Of a stretch of 64,000 nt of DNA, positions 54,982 to 64,000 are shown piece after piece; within the stretch, counting starts at the first letter, position 1; every line of letters begins with the position of its first letter. The notes beneath the pieces are model-generated. The model saw only the letters and a program-made list of their open reading frames with translations. It ran no database searches and was not told the DNA's origin. Both the position numbers and the translations under genes were made by a program. The DNA lies in contig ML978121.1 in assembly GCA_010015805.1 (NCBI GenBank), forward strand, positions 3,596,001 through 3,660,000. The letters are read 5' to 3'. The DNA is from Rhizodiscina lignyota (taxonomy: Eukaryota; Ascomycota; Dothideomycetes; Aulographales; Rhizodiscinaceae).

Positions 54982-56754
54982 TCACGATGGTCGCTTGAAT
55001 GGATGTGCCTCCGTGTTAAATACGTACTCGTCCAAGCTGATCAAATCCGGCTCACTGAATATCAAGTAAAAGTACTTGAGTGTCTCGGCCAGCCAAAAGC
55101 TTTCCATGCTACCGACTTTGTGCGGATTTTCCTTTACAAGCACGTCCGACAGCGCCGCATTCGCTAGTTCCGTCTCGGTATTCTTCTGGATGGCCGTGAA
55201 CATCTTCCATGCTGTTTCTCGGAAATGTTTCTCCCCTGTAATCCGATAAAGGATAAAGACGCTCTCGATGGCTTCCGGTCGGAGGATGTACCGCTTGTCT
55301 TTTGCCGACGTGAATCCCAGTGGCAGCTTCTCCTTCTGGATAACATTCGTTGCGGATTGCTGTTCGCCTTTGTGGTTCAGATTGCGTTGTGCGACCTCTC
55401 GCATGTAATGGGCTTCGTCCCATTTACAGTCCGTCGTCGAGTGGCATGGTGTCATAGTGAACTTCTCAGGCATAATGCCCAGCGGTGAGTTGTTGTATGC
55501 CCAGATGCAGCCGTCGGTTGCTTTCTTGCCAATCTCGACATGCGCAGGGATATCGAAGAGCCGGCCACCGAGAGCAAACATACCGCCCACGAAACAACCT
55601 AGATGTTGACCCTCCGGATCGAGGTTGATTGACGTAGGAGATGCTACAGCATTTCCGGAGATAAGAATATCGGCATTGTCAGGAAGCATTGGTCGGAAGA
55701 GGATGTGCTGTTTCGCAGCGTGCATGGATTGCTTGTACATTGCATGATAAGTCTGGTCGAGGCCGCCGAGAAGAGCAAAGGTCTTCGGGAGATATTCGTA
55801 CACGGAGTCGGCCATGGCGCTGAGAGTGAATGGTCCATTGGTAGAGAAATTTGCTTCTTTGGCGTTGACTACGATCGGCCACATGCCTGGAAGCAGTGTC
55901 TCCATTTGCTGTGCCGCGAATATCTCCGTGATCCTCTGCACAGCGTCGAACCACTTCATGTCCTTCGTGAGCTGCGACAGCCTAGTGAACTCCATGACCA
56001 ATGAGCCAATTTCTGCAACGAGAGTATTTTCATGGGCCTCTTGCCGAGTTCCAGTAAGCGCTTGCTGAGCGTCCCATCTTGTCAGCGGCATCCTATTCGG
56101 TGTGTCGAAAGCAGCGTAGAGCATTTCTCCGACTTCAATGGCTTTGCGTAATAATCTGACATCCGAACTGAGGTCGTAGGCGGACATGAATCCCCCCAGA
56201 TAGCGAATCGTGGTTTCAAAGACATTGATTTCGCCTGGTGGCGCGTCGAAATCTATGTTGATAGCCGCCGAGACAGCTTCGTCGAATTCAGTCTTCAGAT
56301 CCATAATCCACAGCGTGTCTAAAGAGTCAACGAGTGTTGCAGCCCAACCTCCGAACGTATTCTTTGCTCCGCCGGAGATTGGCTCGAGCTCATCTTGCAT
56401 CCATGCTTTTTCTTTGTATGAAGCCCAGCATTTCTGGAAAACTTGCTTTACTGCGAGCTGCTTCTTCTCTCTCGCCGCCTTCTCGTCAGGTGATTCAGCC
56501 TTAAATTCGTGTTGTACTTTTGGCAGTTGCTTCGGCGCGCCAGTTGGCAGCGTCCGATATGAATCAACTGGAAATTGGATTGGCCGACTTTTCCATCTGG
56601 ATCTGAGTGGAGGAAATCCTCCAGATAAGTATGTCGCAGGGTTGATTGAACGCCAGCTTGCGTATTTCTCGGTCCGCGAAATGGTGAATAGCACGAAAAG
56701 GAGACAGGCCGCGAACAGAAGAGTGGTATACGAGCGCTTGATGTAAATAAACAT
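54982..56754 (-). CDS. GH47 class I alpha-1,2-mannosidase, type II membrane protein
   Basis: Single exon, 590 residues. A short cytosolic tail (MFIYIKRS) precedes a membrane anchor (about residues 9-25), then a stem and the (alpha/alpha)7 barrel. Family marks: WGGWAATLVDSLDTLWIMDL-type segment (here FGGWAATLVDSLDTLWIM), ETTIRYLGGFMSAYDLS, GSLVMEFTRLSQLT, LRPEAIESVFILYRITG, GSMESFWLAETLKYFYLIF and the calcium-binding Thr in VFNTEAHPF near the C-terminus. The acids expected for catalysis (E in FETTIR, D in SVYEY context, E in RPEAIES) are present. It trims mannose from N-glycans in the ER or Golgi. A paired Cys (MTPCHSTTDC) fits the fungal Golgi/secreted-type subgroup. Confidence 0.92.
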   Translation of the reverse strand: MFIYIKRSYTTLLFAACLLFVLFTISRTEKYASWRSINPATYLSGGFPPLRSRWKSRPIQFPVDSYRTLPTGAPKQLPKVQHEFKAESPDEKAAREKKQLAVKQVFQKCWASYKEKAWMQDELEPISGGAKNTFGGWAATLVDSLDTLWIMDLKTEFDEAVSAAINIDFDAPPGEINVFETTIRYLGGFMSAYDLSSDVRLLRKAIEVGEMLYAAFDTPNRMPLTRWDAQQALTGTRQEAHENTLVAEIGSLVMEFTRLSQLTKDMKWFDAVQRITEIFAAQQMETLLPGMWPIVVNAKEANFSTNGPFTLSAMADSVYEYLPKTFALLGGLDQTYHAMYKQSMHAAKQHILFRPMLPDNADILISGNAVASPTSINLDPEGQHLGCFVGGMFALGGRLFDIPAHVEIGKKATDGCIWAYNNSPLGIMPEKFTMTPCHSTTDCKWDEAHYMREVAQRNLNHKGEQQSATNVIQKEKLPLGFTSAKDKRYILRPEAIESVFILYRITGEKHFRETAWKMFTAIQKNTETELANAALSDVLVKENPHKVGSMESFWLAETLKYFYLIFSEPDLISLDEYVFNTEAHPFKRPS

Positions 56755-57596
56755 GGTGTGCGGCCCGAATATTCGAGAAGCTTGTTAGCAGTGTCGTCAA
56801 AGCAGCATCATGAACGTTGTGAGCTTCGAGATGTAGCAAACAAAGTGAAAAGTACGCGAAAGTGGAATGTGTAACACTTGCCCTTGTGTGCGGCCTGTGA
56901 CGTCTGTGGTTGCGGCGCAGGGCAGTCTGAGACATCCTTGGCAGGAGCCATTCCTGTAGGCGCGTTAAAGCGTTTCAACAAACCTGTCATCCAGCGAGTG
57001 AAAGGAGACGAAGGGTAAGCAGATGCACTTGTCACCGTCAAACGTTTAAATGGGTAGATAAAAGCGGGCCGAGCCCGGTTTTAAGGTTAGGGGAGCTTGT
57101 TTTGAGGCTTGCATTGGCGTCGTTCCTCGTCAGGGGCCAATTACGTATGTACGCCTTCAAGCTTCCATCGATCTGACTTCGCTGATTGACACTTCTTCAT
57201 CATCGCCTACTCTTTTTCATTTGCTTTAAAAACTGGTGTGCCAAGTGCGATAAGCGTTCGCGCTTTTCCGTACTGCACTATGGACTATGGGTGCTTCTCC
57301 CGTATCGTCTACTCAGTACACAATGTCCTTCCTTGCGGTGGCCCTAGGAACCAATAGTCATCCGCAGCTACAGAGTCTTCACTACTCCATAGCTTGATAA
57401 CCTCCTTCACACGTACATTCAAGACTCTTGTGGTCATGGACCAGTTGAAATCCATTCCTGGGTCGCGTTGTTTGTTGACAAAGCTAGATCGGAATGCAAA
57501 TCGCGCGCGTCGTGTCAGCCTCTAAAACCACATGTCCGCAATCATGGATCAGGGGGGTAGGTCAATCCAGATTTACGATTTCATACGGTTGCAATT
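56755..57596. other. Divergent intergenic region
   Basis: This separates the starts of the mannosidase (minus) and the Thr-rich secreted protein (plus). Small frames around 56564-57041 are not supported. No specific element was recognised. Confidence 0.45.
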
Positions 57597-58819
57597 ATGA
57601 TTTTCCCATTATCGTCTTTGTCGCTCGCTCTTAATTCCTTCCTCGGAGTGCAAGATGCGGAGGCGGCCGCAGAAATAGCAAGAGATAATGCACTCAGAGC
57701 CCAATATTTGAACAAACGACAAGTTCCTCCTCCCGTCGTTGCGCCCCCTCCGGATGCAAGACTCACTACGACGGAAGCATCTACTATTACACCAAGCGTG
57801 TTGACGTATATCACACCCTCGCCATCGGCCATCCCGATCCCAATCACGGCGCAAAGTCAAGTCGTCCAGTCCTTTGTCCCCCAGGTGACGTTTTGCGCTC
57901 AGCCGCCTTTGGCGTACATATCCGGATCTTTCACGAATACCGCGACCACTGGACCGTATCTAAACTACTCGGTGTCTACGCCTTCCGGGACAGGATCGTG
58001 CCAAACCAGTCAAAGCCCGACTGAGATCACAGTGTGCGCGACGACGTTGACAGCGCTTGCTTCACAGGTCACTGTCACAGCGTGCGATCAAAACGTCACT
58101 TTCTCTAGCGAATATGGCTATGCGCTGGACACGCCAGCTCTGAATTCGACGATCCTGAATGCAACAATAACGCCTTCACCTACAATTCGGACGCTCACAA
58201 CATACTACATAGCTTCATGGCAAGACATCGCGGCCACACCAGGTGTCGCTCCTCAGGATGTCGACAAGAAGATATGCTCGACATACGCTAACGGCACGGA
58301 TATATGTGTAGTGGAGTACGAGGAATGGCATGTACAGATCGTAACGATCACGACGACCACCACGAGTCAGATCGACGTGACAGCAACGTATCCTGGGCCC
58401 GGACAGATTATCATTCACACGGCTCATTGGGAAGTCACAGACACTCTCACAACATTTGCCCTCAACAGCACAATGGAGATTGAATCGTACACGGAAACCG
58501 AATCCACAAGTCAAGGACCACGAGGAGGTGTGACCAGCACCCTAACGGTTGAGTACAACACAAACACGACGTAAGTGGGGCCTGGATTTCTCAGATTTTG
58601 AATCATGCCTTTTGGGACTGAAGCTTACATGGGACAGCTCTGCGGAACCCACGTCGACGACAACGGCCTTGATCACCTCGACGATGTATTCTGGCACAGC
58701 GACCGCTGTGATTACGCCATCTATGAACATGTACGGGTGAGGATACAACCCAAGACATTAGGGAGCTCGATCTGACCGTCAGCAGGAACAGCAGCCTACC
58801 GAACAACACGCCGCCGTGA
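57597..58819 (+). CDS. Thr-rich secreted or surface protein
   Basis: Three exons (57597-58570, 58638-58736, 58783-58819), introns 67 and 46 bp, 369 residues. A plausible signal peptide (MIFPLSSLSLALNSFLGVQDAEA) is followed by a KR site (YLNKRQVPPP), which could be cleaved by Kex2. The mature part is rich in Thr and Ser with runs such as VTITTTTTSQIDVTATY and STLTVEYNTNT, and carries about nine N-glycosylation sites and a few cysteines (VTFCAQPP, GSCQTS, ITVCATT, VTACDQN, KKICSTYANGTDICVVEYEEW). There is no obvious GPI signal at the C-terminus (NMYGRNSSLPNNTPP). This looks like an extracellular or cell-wall glycoprotein of unknown role. Confidence 0.75.
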
Positions 58820-60223
58820 TGAAAAGTTCGGTTTTATTTAAATGCTTCTTCTTCCATGTATATTCAGATATTTAATCTGCCACGTTTTTCAATTTTCAGT
58901 ACTGCACTGATTGTTTTACTGTTTGTGTGCATTCTCAGCTTGGTAAGACTCAGCAAGGGTTTCTTTGTCTTTTGTCCATCAACATGTCGTCCCCAAACAT
59001 GACATGATGCGCGCGACATGTTTTCATGGACGATACACATGTAAACCGAAGGACTCCGTCATAAGAATTAGTTTTCCGGTGGGCTATTCTGCTAAGAGTA
59101 TCTGTCGACAGTATCAAGTTCAATTTGTTGGACAGATATCTCTCACATATATATGTCCTTCGCGAATCGCCGGTCTACCAATAGCTTTACTTTCCAATTT
59201 GATTCTGCACACTCACTTACCACTATGCAAAATGCCCTATCCCTCATTGTATTGTAGTGGCTTACCAAATCCCACGAACTCTGTTGCTTCCTCCCCTATC
59301 CCTCTCTTAAGCCAGACCACTTCCGCTGCCCCCATTTCGTCGCCCACTACCATCCAGACCATGCCGATGACTTCTCTTGACCTCCGAGTTTAACCTATCA
59401 TACCTCGGGGAACGCCACGACGTACATCGATCCCGAGACCAAGAAAGGCCGGTGCAGTGGTGGACATAACAGTGAACGTGAAACTGGTTTTGCGCCTTTC
59501 GTGCCTAGCGCTGGAAATGCAAGGGACGGAGGATGGTCATGGAACAATGGGCATGTGAGAGAGAGAGGGTGAGCGCTACTGCGGTGGTGTTGTCGTGATG
59601 TCTGTTGCTCTTATTAATTTAAGGAATGAGATATATGTGTAGTGAAATGGGAATTGAGAATGTATAGATTACCTGGCTTATACTTATAAGATCAACGCTT
59701 TGTCGTTTCGGTACATCGTTACGCATGGACATTCTACGCGTGACGTACTCTACTCTAAGTAACAACGCGAGCGAATTCCTTAATAATTTACCTTAAATTA
59801 GACCAGTACTTGTCTATTATATTATTCTTCACCGTTTGAACTGGTCGCAAATCGAGCAAATCAGTTAGATTGTTTATTACTATGTGTGAACCATGTCCGA
59901 GCGAAATCGTTGCGGCGGGAATATCTGCCCTCCAGCCGCTGAACCAGGCATCCAGTCCACAGTCCACATTTCGCATTACGATACGGTTCTTCGCCTTGGC
60001 TTGCTTTAGGGCGCCGGTTTGGCTTCCGGCGGTGAGTAGGCAGCACAATGCAATTTAATATCAGTCTCTGCAATCTGTAAAGCGCACGTTTATTTTATCT
60101 TGTCTCTTTTTCTCCATCGTCACCTAAACACTCGATACGCTCAGTTCTCGTCCAGCTTCATCTAAACTCGACATAGCTAGATTCTGTCGAGCATCCAAGC
60201 CAGGCGCTACTTTCCAACTCGAT
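58820..60223. other. Intergenic with a possible coding relic
   Basis: Around 59230-59395 a frame encodes Ser/Thr/Pro-rich sequence (SQTTSAAPISSPTTIQT), and a second frame at about 59380-59575 continues with coding-like wording (HTSGNATTYIDPETKKGRCSGGHNSE). They could be two exons or a frameshifted relic of a surface-protein gene, but no start or convincing splice pair links them. The remaining sequence shows nothing that I can support. Confidence 0.25.
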
Positions 60224-60709
60224 ATGGCAACCACACACAAGGGAAGCTGTTCTTGCGAGGCTATCAAGATAGAAGTCCAAGCAGACCCTGCCTTCATTGT
60301 AAGCAGATATGCGTCGCTGCTAATGAGCACTGCTGAGTCTGCTCCGTAGGGACTGTGCCATTGTCGCAACTGCCAAAAGAGCACTGGGTCGACGTACAGC
60401 ACAAATTGGGTCGTGCCCAGGTCCGCGTTCAAAATCGTCTCCGGCGAGCCCACCACCTATAAAGTAACGGGCGGCAGCGGTAACCCGGCCCTTCGCCAGT
60501 TTTGCGGTACTTGTAGCTCTACAATGTGGACTGAGACTTCGATGCGTCCGGACATTATCGTCATAAAGGTGGGCGTCATGGACGACGGTGGGCTTGCAAA
60601 GTTTACTCCTGGTATCGAGACATTCACCTCCAGAAAGCCAGGGTGGGTAAAAGAGGTAGAGGGTGCGACGCAATTTGAAGAGTCGTTTCCAATCCAGCCA
60701 CAGCAATAA
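60224..60709 (+). CDS. GFA-domain (CENP-V/GFA) zinc protein
   Basis: Two exons (60224-60298, 60350-60709) with a 51-bp intron (GTAAGC...CGTAG) give 144 residues. Zinc ligands of the glutathione-dependent formaldehyde-activating (GFA) fold are all present: CSC near residue 10, CHCRNC just after the splice, and CGTC near residue 95. Fungal genomes carry many such short GFA proteins. The founding bacterial enzyme (Gfa) was assigned S-hydroxymethylglutathione synthase activity, but most paralogues are untested. The protein is soluble, with no targeting signal. Confidence 0.9.
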
Positions 60710-62630
60710 AATGTTCATAATCCATATAGATATGCTGCGTGCATTATTAGAAACTTGACAGGAGCATTGTGCAAATAGCTTCAAGCACTCATTATGGCAG
60801 TCAGTTACTGCAATTTGCTCAGCATCAACGAAAGTTCGAAGACTATGGCAAGAAGTACTAGAACGAGCTTGTCAGAGCTAGCGGTACTTGGTTCGCCCGT
60901 TGGGTGAATAGGTGGGTACAAATCGAGAATTTCCACGCCCATCTACATAGCCTGGCCCGCGATGCAAGCCTCTTTAATATCCCAGTTGTATGATCAAGCG
61001 GGCATACGTGTACGGCATATATACAAGCCACCGCAATCGATTGCAGCAATTCCTGATAGACGGCCCAAGTCGTAAATGGGGTGTACTTCATCAGAGCGAT
61101 GCTAGATCTGCCTGGGTAAGCCGTGGGACGAGCGACCGCACACAATCGATTGAAGCTCGATCGCCACACGCAAGCTAGGAGGCAAGTCAGCGCTTTTAGT
61201 TGAAGCGACACTCGGCCTACTTGTATAACTGCAAGCAGAGTTGTCACAAATAACCAATTTGAAGCCTGCCGTTCATACGGAAATTGTGTGTTGAGGGAGG
61301 AAACGGAACTGAGGTCAAGTTCACGCTACATATACGAATCACAAGCCAGGAGCCCGAATATAATGAAATTGAAGCTCGGCCTCTGTGCAAGACAGGGGGT
61401 AAGGGAGTGCTCTAAATTGAACTGAAACTCAGTCTGTAGGTGCAAGCCGCAAGTTGAGCGCCCGCACATAATCGAATTGAAGGTCGACCTCTGTACGAAA
61501 GCTAGAGCTCAGTAGCAAGTCAAGTAAACAGCCAAGTGCGCGTATGTACAAGCTCTCTCGAAGAAGGAATACTGCGAAAGTAGGCAAACCTGTGCGAAGT
61601 CTCGCTCACCTTGAAGTACAAGAACTTCTCGCCCTTAGGATTACAGCCTGCCTGGCATCCGTTCTTTTGTCATTGTCGAGCCACCGTAACCGTGAAATTG
61701 GTGGTTTGAGTTGAGAAGAGAAGGAGTCTCGCATCCGAATGATTCGAGGATAAACTGTCAAGAGATAAGACGTCTCGTGAAGCCTGCTGAAGTGAGGATC
61801 GCCCGATCAGCTGCTATCTGCCCCACGATAGGTGCGCTTGGATGCAATTTGCAGTAAGAGCGCAAAAGAGTTGCTGGAGGTGGCTTAGGCTGGAGCATGC
61901 GTGACCGGATTTATGCTGAACGAGTGGAGGCGCACTGCATGCGGCGCGTCACGCGTGGGCCATTCACGCTGCGAGAGCTAGAGGCTCATCCACCCAGCAT
62001 GTGCGAACGTGTCCACGCGGGCACTCCCCAAGCTCTGACGACGCGATTACAGCGGGAGTGGAAATAATCAGACGCGGCTAGCACTCCGGGCGGGTGCTAG
62101 CAATGAAACGGTGCCCGCCGATCGTCCATATCAGGTTGCCGCTTACCCTCGTGGAAAATGGCGAAGATGAGGCTGTTGGGTAGTTGGATGGGCGTGCAGG
62201 CAGAGGGCAGAGGAAAGTGCAGCTGCGTTCCGAGTTCGTGGTTCCCCAGATTTAATTGAGGCGCGCCTACGTCATGCGACAGGCTGCATGTGGCATGTGC
62301 TCAGGGTCCGCACCTGCGCTTCCACACCGTCCATTGTGGCCCTCCATAAGACGAAGCCCGACACCGCCTATCTCATCCCACCACCCAGCTGATATATGTC
62401 CTCATGATTTCCCTACCTTCTTTCACTCCACCGCAGTCGTCCATCGAGAGTCGGCCTCCTATTGCCATTTACGGCTCTCCCCTGTTCCCCTAGACGCCGC
62501 GAACCGACGCCAGCCGCATTCCACGCAAATCTCTGCTGTTAATATCTGGCCCCACGGCCGCCCTTCTACCTTGTCCTTATTACAGCATTACCTCTATCTG
62601 GAGTCCTATTGAACCCTAGACCTTAATATA
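60710..62630. other. Intergenic, 1.9 kb, containing a tandem repeat
   Basis: No gene seen. The repeat at 61100-61520 is listed separately. From about 61900 to 62300 the sequence is GC-richer with several inverted CG-rich words, and the last 300 bases are pyrimidine-rich, as expected for promoter and leader of the MFS gene at 62631. Confidence 0.5.
61100..61520. repeat. Decayed tandem repeat, four copies, period about 109 bp
   Basis: A core reading roughly CACANAATCGAATTGAAG followed by a TCGACC-TCTGTACGAAA-type block recurs four times. The TTGAAG word falls at 61150, 61259, 61369 and 61477, giving spacings of 109, 110 and 108. A GAGCGNCCGCA block precedes copies 1 and 4, and a diverged form precedes copy 3. 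The even spacing despite strong divergence shows an old tandem array. It is unrelated by eye to the array at 2781-3290. Confidence 0.75.
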
Positions 62631-64000
62631 ATGTCGAGATGGAAAGGGCTTCGGGGATCACGCTCTACCCCAGCAGACGAGGAGAAATCGAGGCAAACGT
62701 CAACGGACGACCTGGAGGCCAAGAAGCAGAGGCCACCGAAATGGAGTTTAGGGATTCTGAATGATAAGGAGACAGATGAGGTGCCGGGTAAGTCGGCTTT
62801 TGAAACTATTCTACACTCCTGTTGGAATGCCTTTGTGCGACATTGGGTTGGAGAAAACCCCTTCTCTCCCAACTGGAGGGATTAAGGAGATACTGCAGAT
62901 CGTCGTCTTTTAGGACGTACGTCTTTTGGGACGCACTGCTAATATGGATGAACATTTAGGCTCCATCTTGTTGATGTCAAAGGTTGCAGAGCGTAATGAA
63001 CCTCTTGGTCTCCAACATGTTCAAGCTCGCACCTCCTCCTCGTCCTTGCCTTCGCCATTCCCTCAACTCTCTCGCAGATCTTCGCAGACGTCGACCTACC
63101 GAGTAAAACAAGAGAAGAAAAAGACTCCAGATGGAAAGATAATTCTCGAACCACAGCCAGACGAGTCGCCCAACGACCCGCTCAATTGGCCAGCTTTCCG
63201 GAGAGATTTGGCCCTGCTCTCCCTGGGTCTATACTGCATGGTGGGAGGAGGCATGACGCCAATTCTCGCTGCTGGATTTTCAAATGTTGCAAGCACGTAT
63301 CACATCTCAACAGCCCGCGTATCTCTCACGACCGGTCTGTATATGATGGGATTGGGTATTGGATCTGTCGTTGCGTCACCAACGGCCATTCTCTTCGGAA
63401 AACGACCGGTGTATCTTGTTGGGTCAATTCTGTTCATCCTGAGTGCCGTCTGGTGTGCTTTATCGCCTAATTTCCCCTCACTGATTGTTGCACGCATCTT
63501 CCAAGGCATTGCAGTATCTCCGGTTGAGTGTCTTCCATCCGCAACGGTGGCAGAAATCTTCTTCTTGCACGAGCGAGCATATCGTCTGGGTATTTATACT
63601 CTCCTTTTGCTCGGCGGGAAGAACTTGGTACCACTCGTGAGCGCGGCCATCATCAACTCTCTTGGATGGCGATGGGTCTTCTGGATGGTCGCGATAGTCG
63701 TCGGTCTCTGCGGCGCGCTTCTGTTCCTCTTTGTTCCGGAGACTTTCTGGGATCGAACACCGCGACCCAGAAGGTTCCTGCGTCGACACGATCATGCAAA
63801 TGACAGCCGACACAGCCTCTCCAGAATTTTCTCTATCAGGACGGGACGAGAGAAGAAACGAGTTCCGACAGAAGGAGAGAAGACCCCGGGACCGACACCT
63901 GGGCTGGAGCATGAACATGTGACGCGACATGTCGGATTCGCGGATGGAAGCGCAGACTCGAACAACGCAGATCGCTGGCAGAGGCGAGAGACTTACCCCC
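62631..64000 (+). CDS. MFS drug/polyamine-type transporter (DHA1), 3' end beyond window
   Basis: Exon 1 is 62631-62787; a 172-bp intron follows; exon 2 runs from 62960 open to the end of the window, so the gene is incomplete. About 400 residues are visible: a disordered, basic N-terminus of about 130 residues, the PNDPLNWP signature of fungal DHA1 carriers, then six helices including TGLYMMGLGIGSVVASP, FGKRPVYLVGSILF, ARIFQGIAVSPVECLPSATVAEIFF, and the central loop that starts at VPETFWDRTPRPRRF. Members export drugs, polyamines or metabolites at the plasma membrane. The intron is longer than others in the window, but its ends (GTAAGT, TTTAG) and phase fit. Confidence 0.87.

Noticed and set aside
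1-64000. tRNA, rRNA, CRISPR, transposon or virus-derived elements
   Set aside because: No tRNA-like B-box with matching acceptor stem, no rRNA-like conserved blocks, no regular spaced repeats with unique spacers, and no transposase, reverse transcriptase, capsid or terminal-repeat signature was seen.

Overview
The window is nuclear DNA of a filamentous ascomycete (Pezizomycotina). The evidence is genes split by short GT-AG introns (mostly 46-115 bp), many with a CTAAC-type branch point only a few bases before the acceptor, and gene families confined to or typical of these fungi: DUF3433, Zn2Cys6 and C2H2/fungal_trans regulators, tannase/feruloyl esterase, and many MFS transporters. A dothideomycete is a reasonable guess but cannot be shown from sequence alone. 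I see no rRNA, tRNA, CRISPR, complete transposon or viral element. All gene models were spliced by eye; each multi-exon model quoted was checked for reading phase.

Layout. 1-4107 is gene-poor and holds a decayed ~163-bp tandem repeat. 4108-23746 is ordinary housekeeping and secretory territory: a large disordered coiled-coil protein, a monocarboxylate-type MFS carrier, a DUF3433 membrane protein, a 97-residue cysteine-rich secreted protein (effector candidate), a CS-D-HC tannase/feruloyl esterase, a calcineurin-like phosphoesterase, a disordered protein with a conserved core, and a class V aminotransferase. 24265-26280 is a tandem array of three diverged copies of one unrecognised gene, promoters included; one copy has lost its middle and one has a frameshift. 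It abuts a lactose-permease-like MFS gene. 28762-37374 holds an orphan protein, a C2H2/fungal_trans regulator behind a long empty upstream region, and a BTB protein with a Cys-rich tail.

The most coherent unit is 42828-54535, perhaps starting with the secreted M20 amidohydrolase at 39992. It contains a medium-chain reductase, a sugar-type MFS importer, a TauD/TfdA 2-oxoglutarate dioxygenase, a Zn2Cys6 regulator, a DHDPS-family aldolase, and an enolase-superfamily dehydratase resembling fungal L-galactonate and bacterial L-fuconate dehydratases. Dehydratase plus aldolase is the standard way to turn an aldonate into pyruvate and an aldehyde. I read this as an inducible sugar-acid (or related hydroxy-acid) catabolic cluster: importer, enzymes, own regulator. 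Both divergent promoters in it are rich in TTCCG/CGGAA half-sites, including a perfect 14-bp palindrome, which suits a Zn2Cys6 dimer.

54982-64000 carries a GH47 alpha-mannosidase, a Thr-rich secreted protein, a GFA-domain protein, a second decayed tandem repeat (period ~109 bp) and the 5' part of a DHA1-type MFS transporter running off the window.
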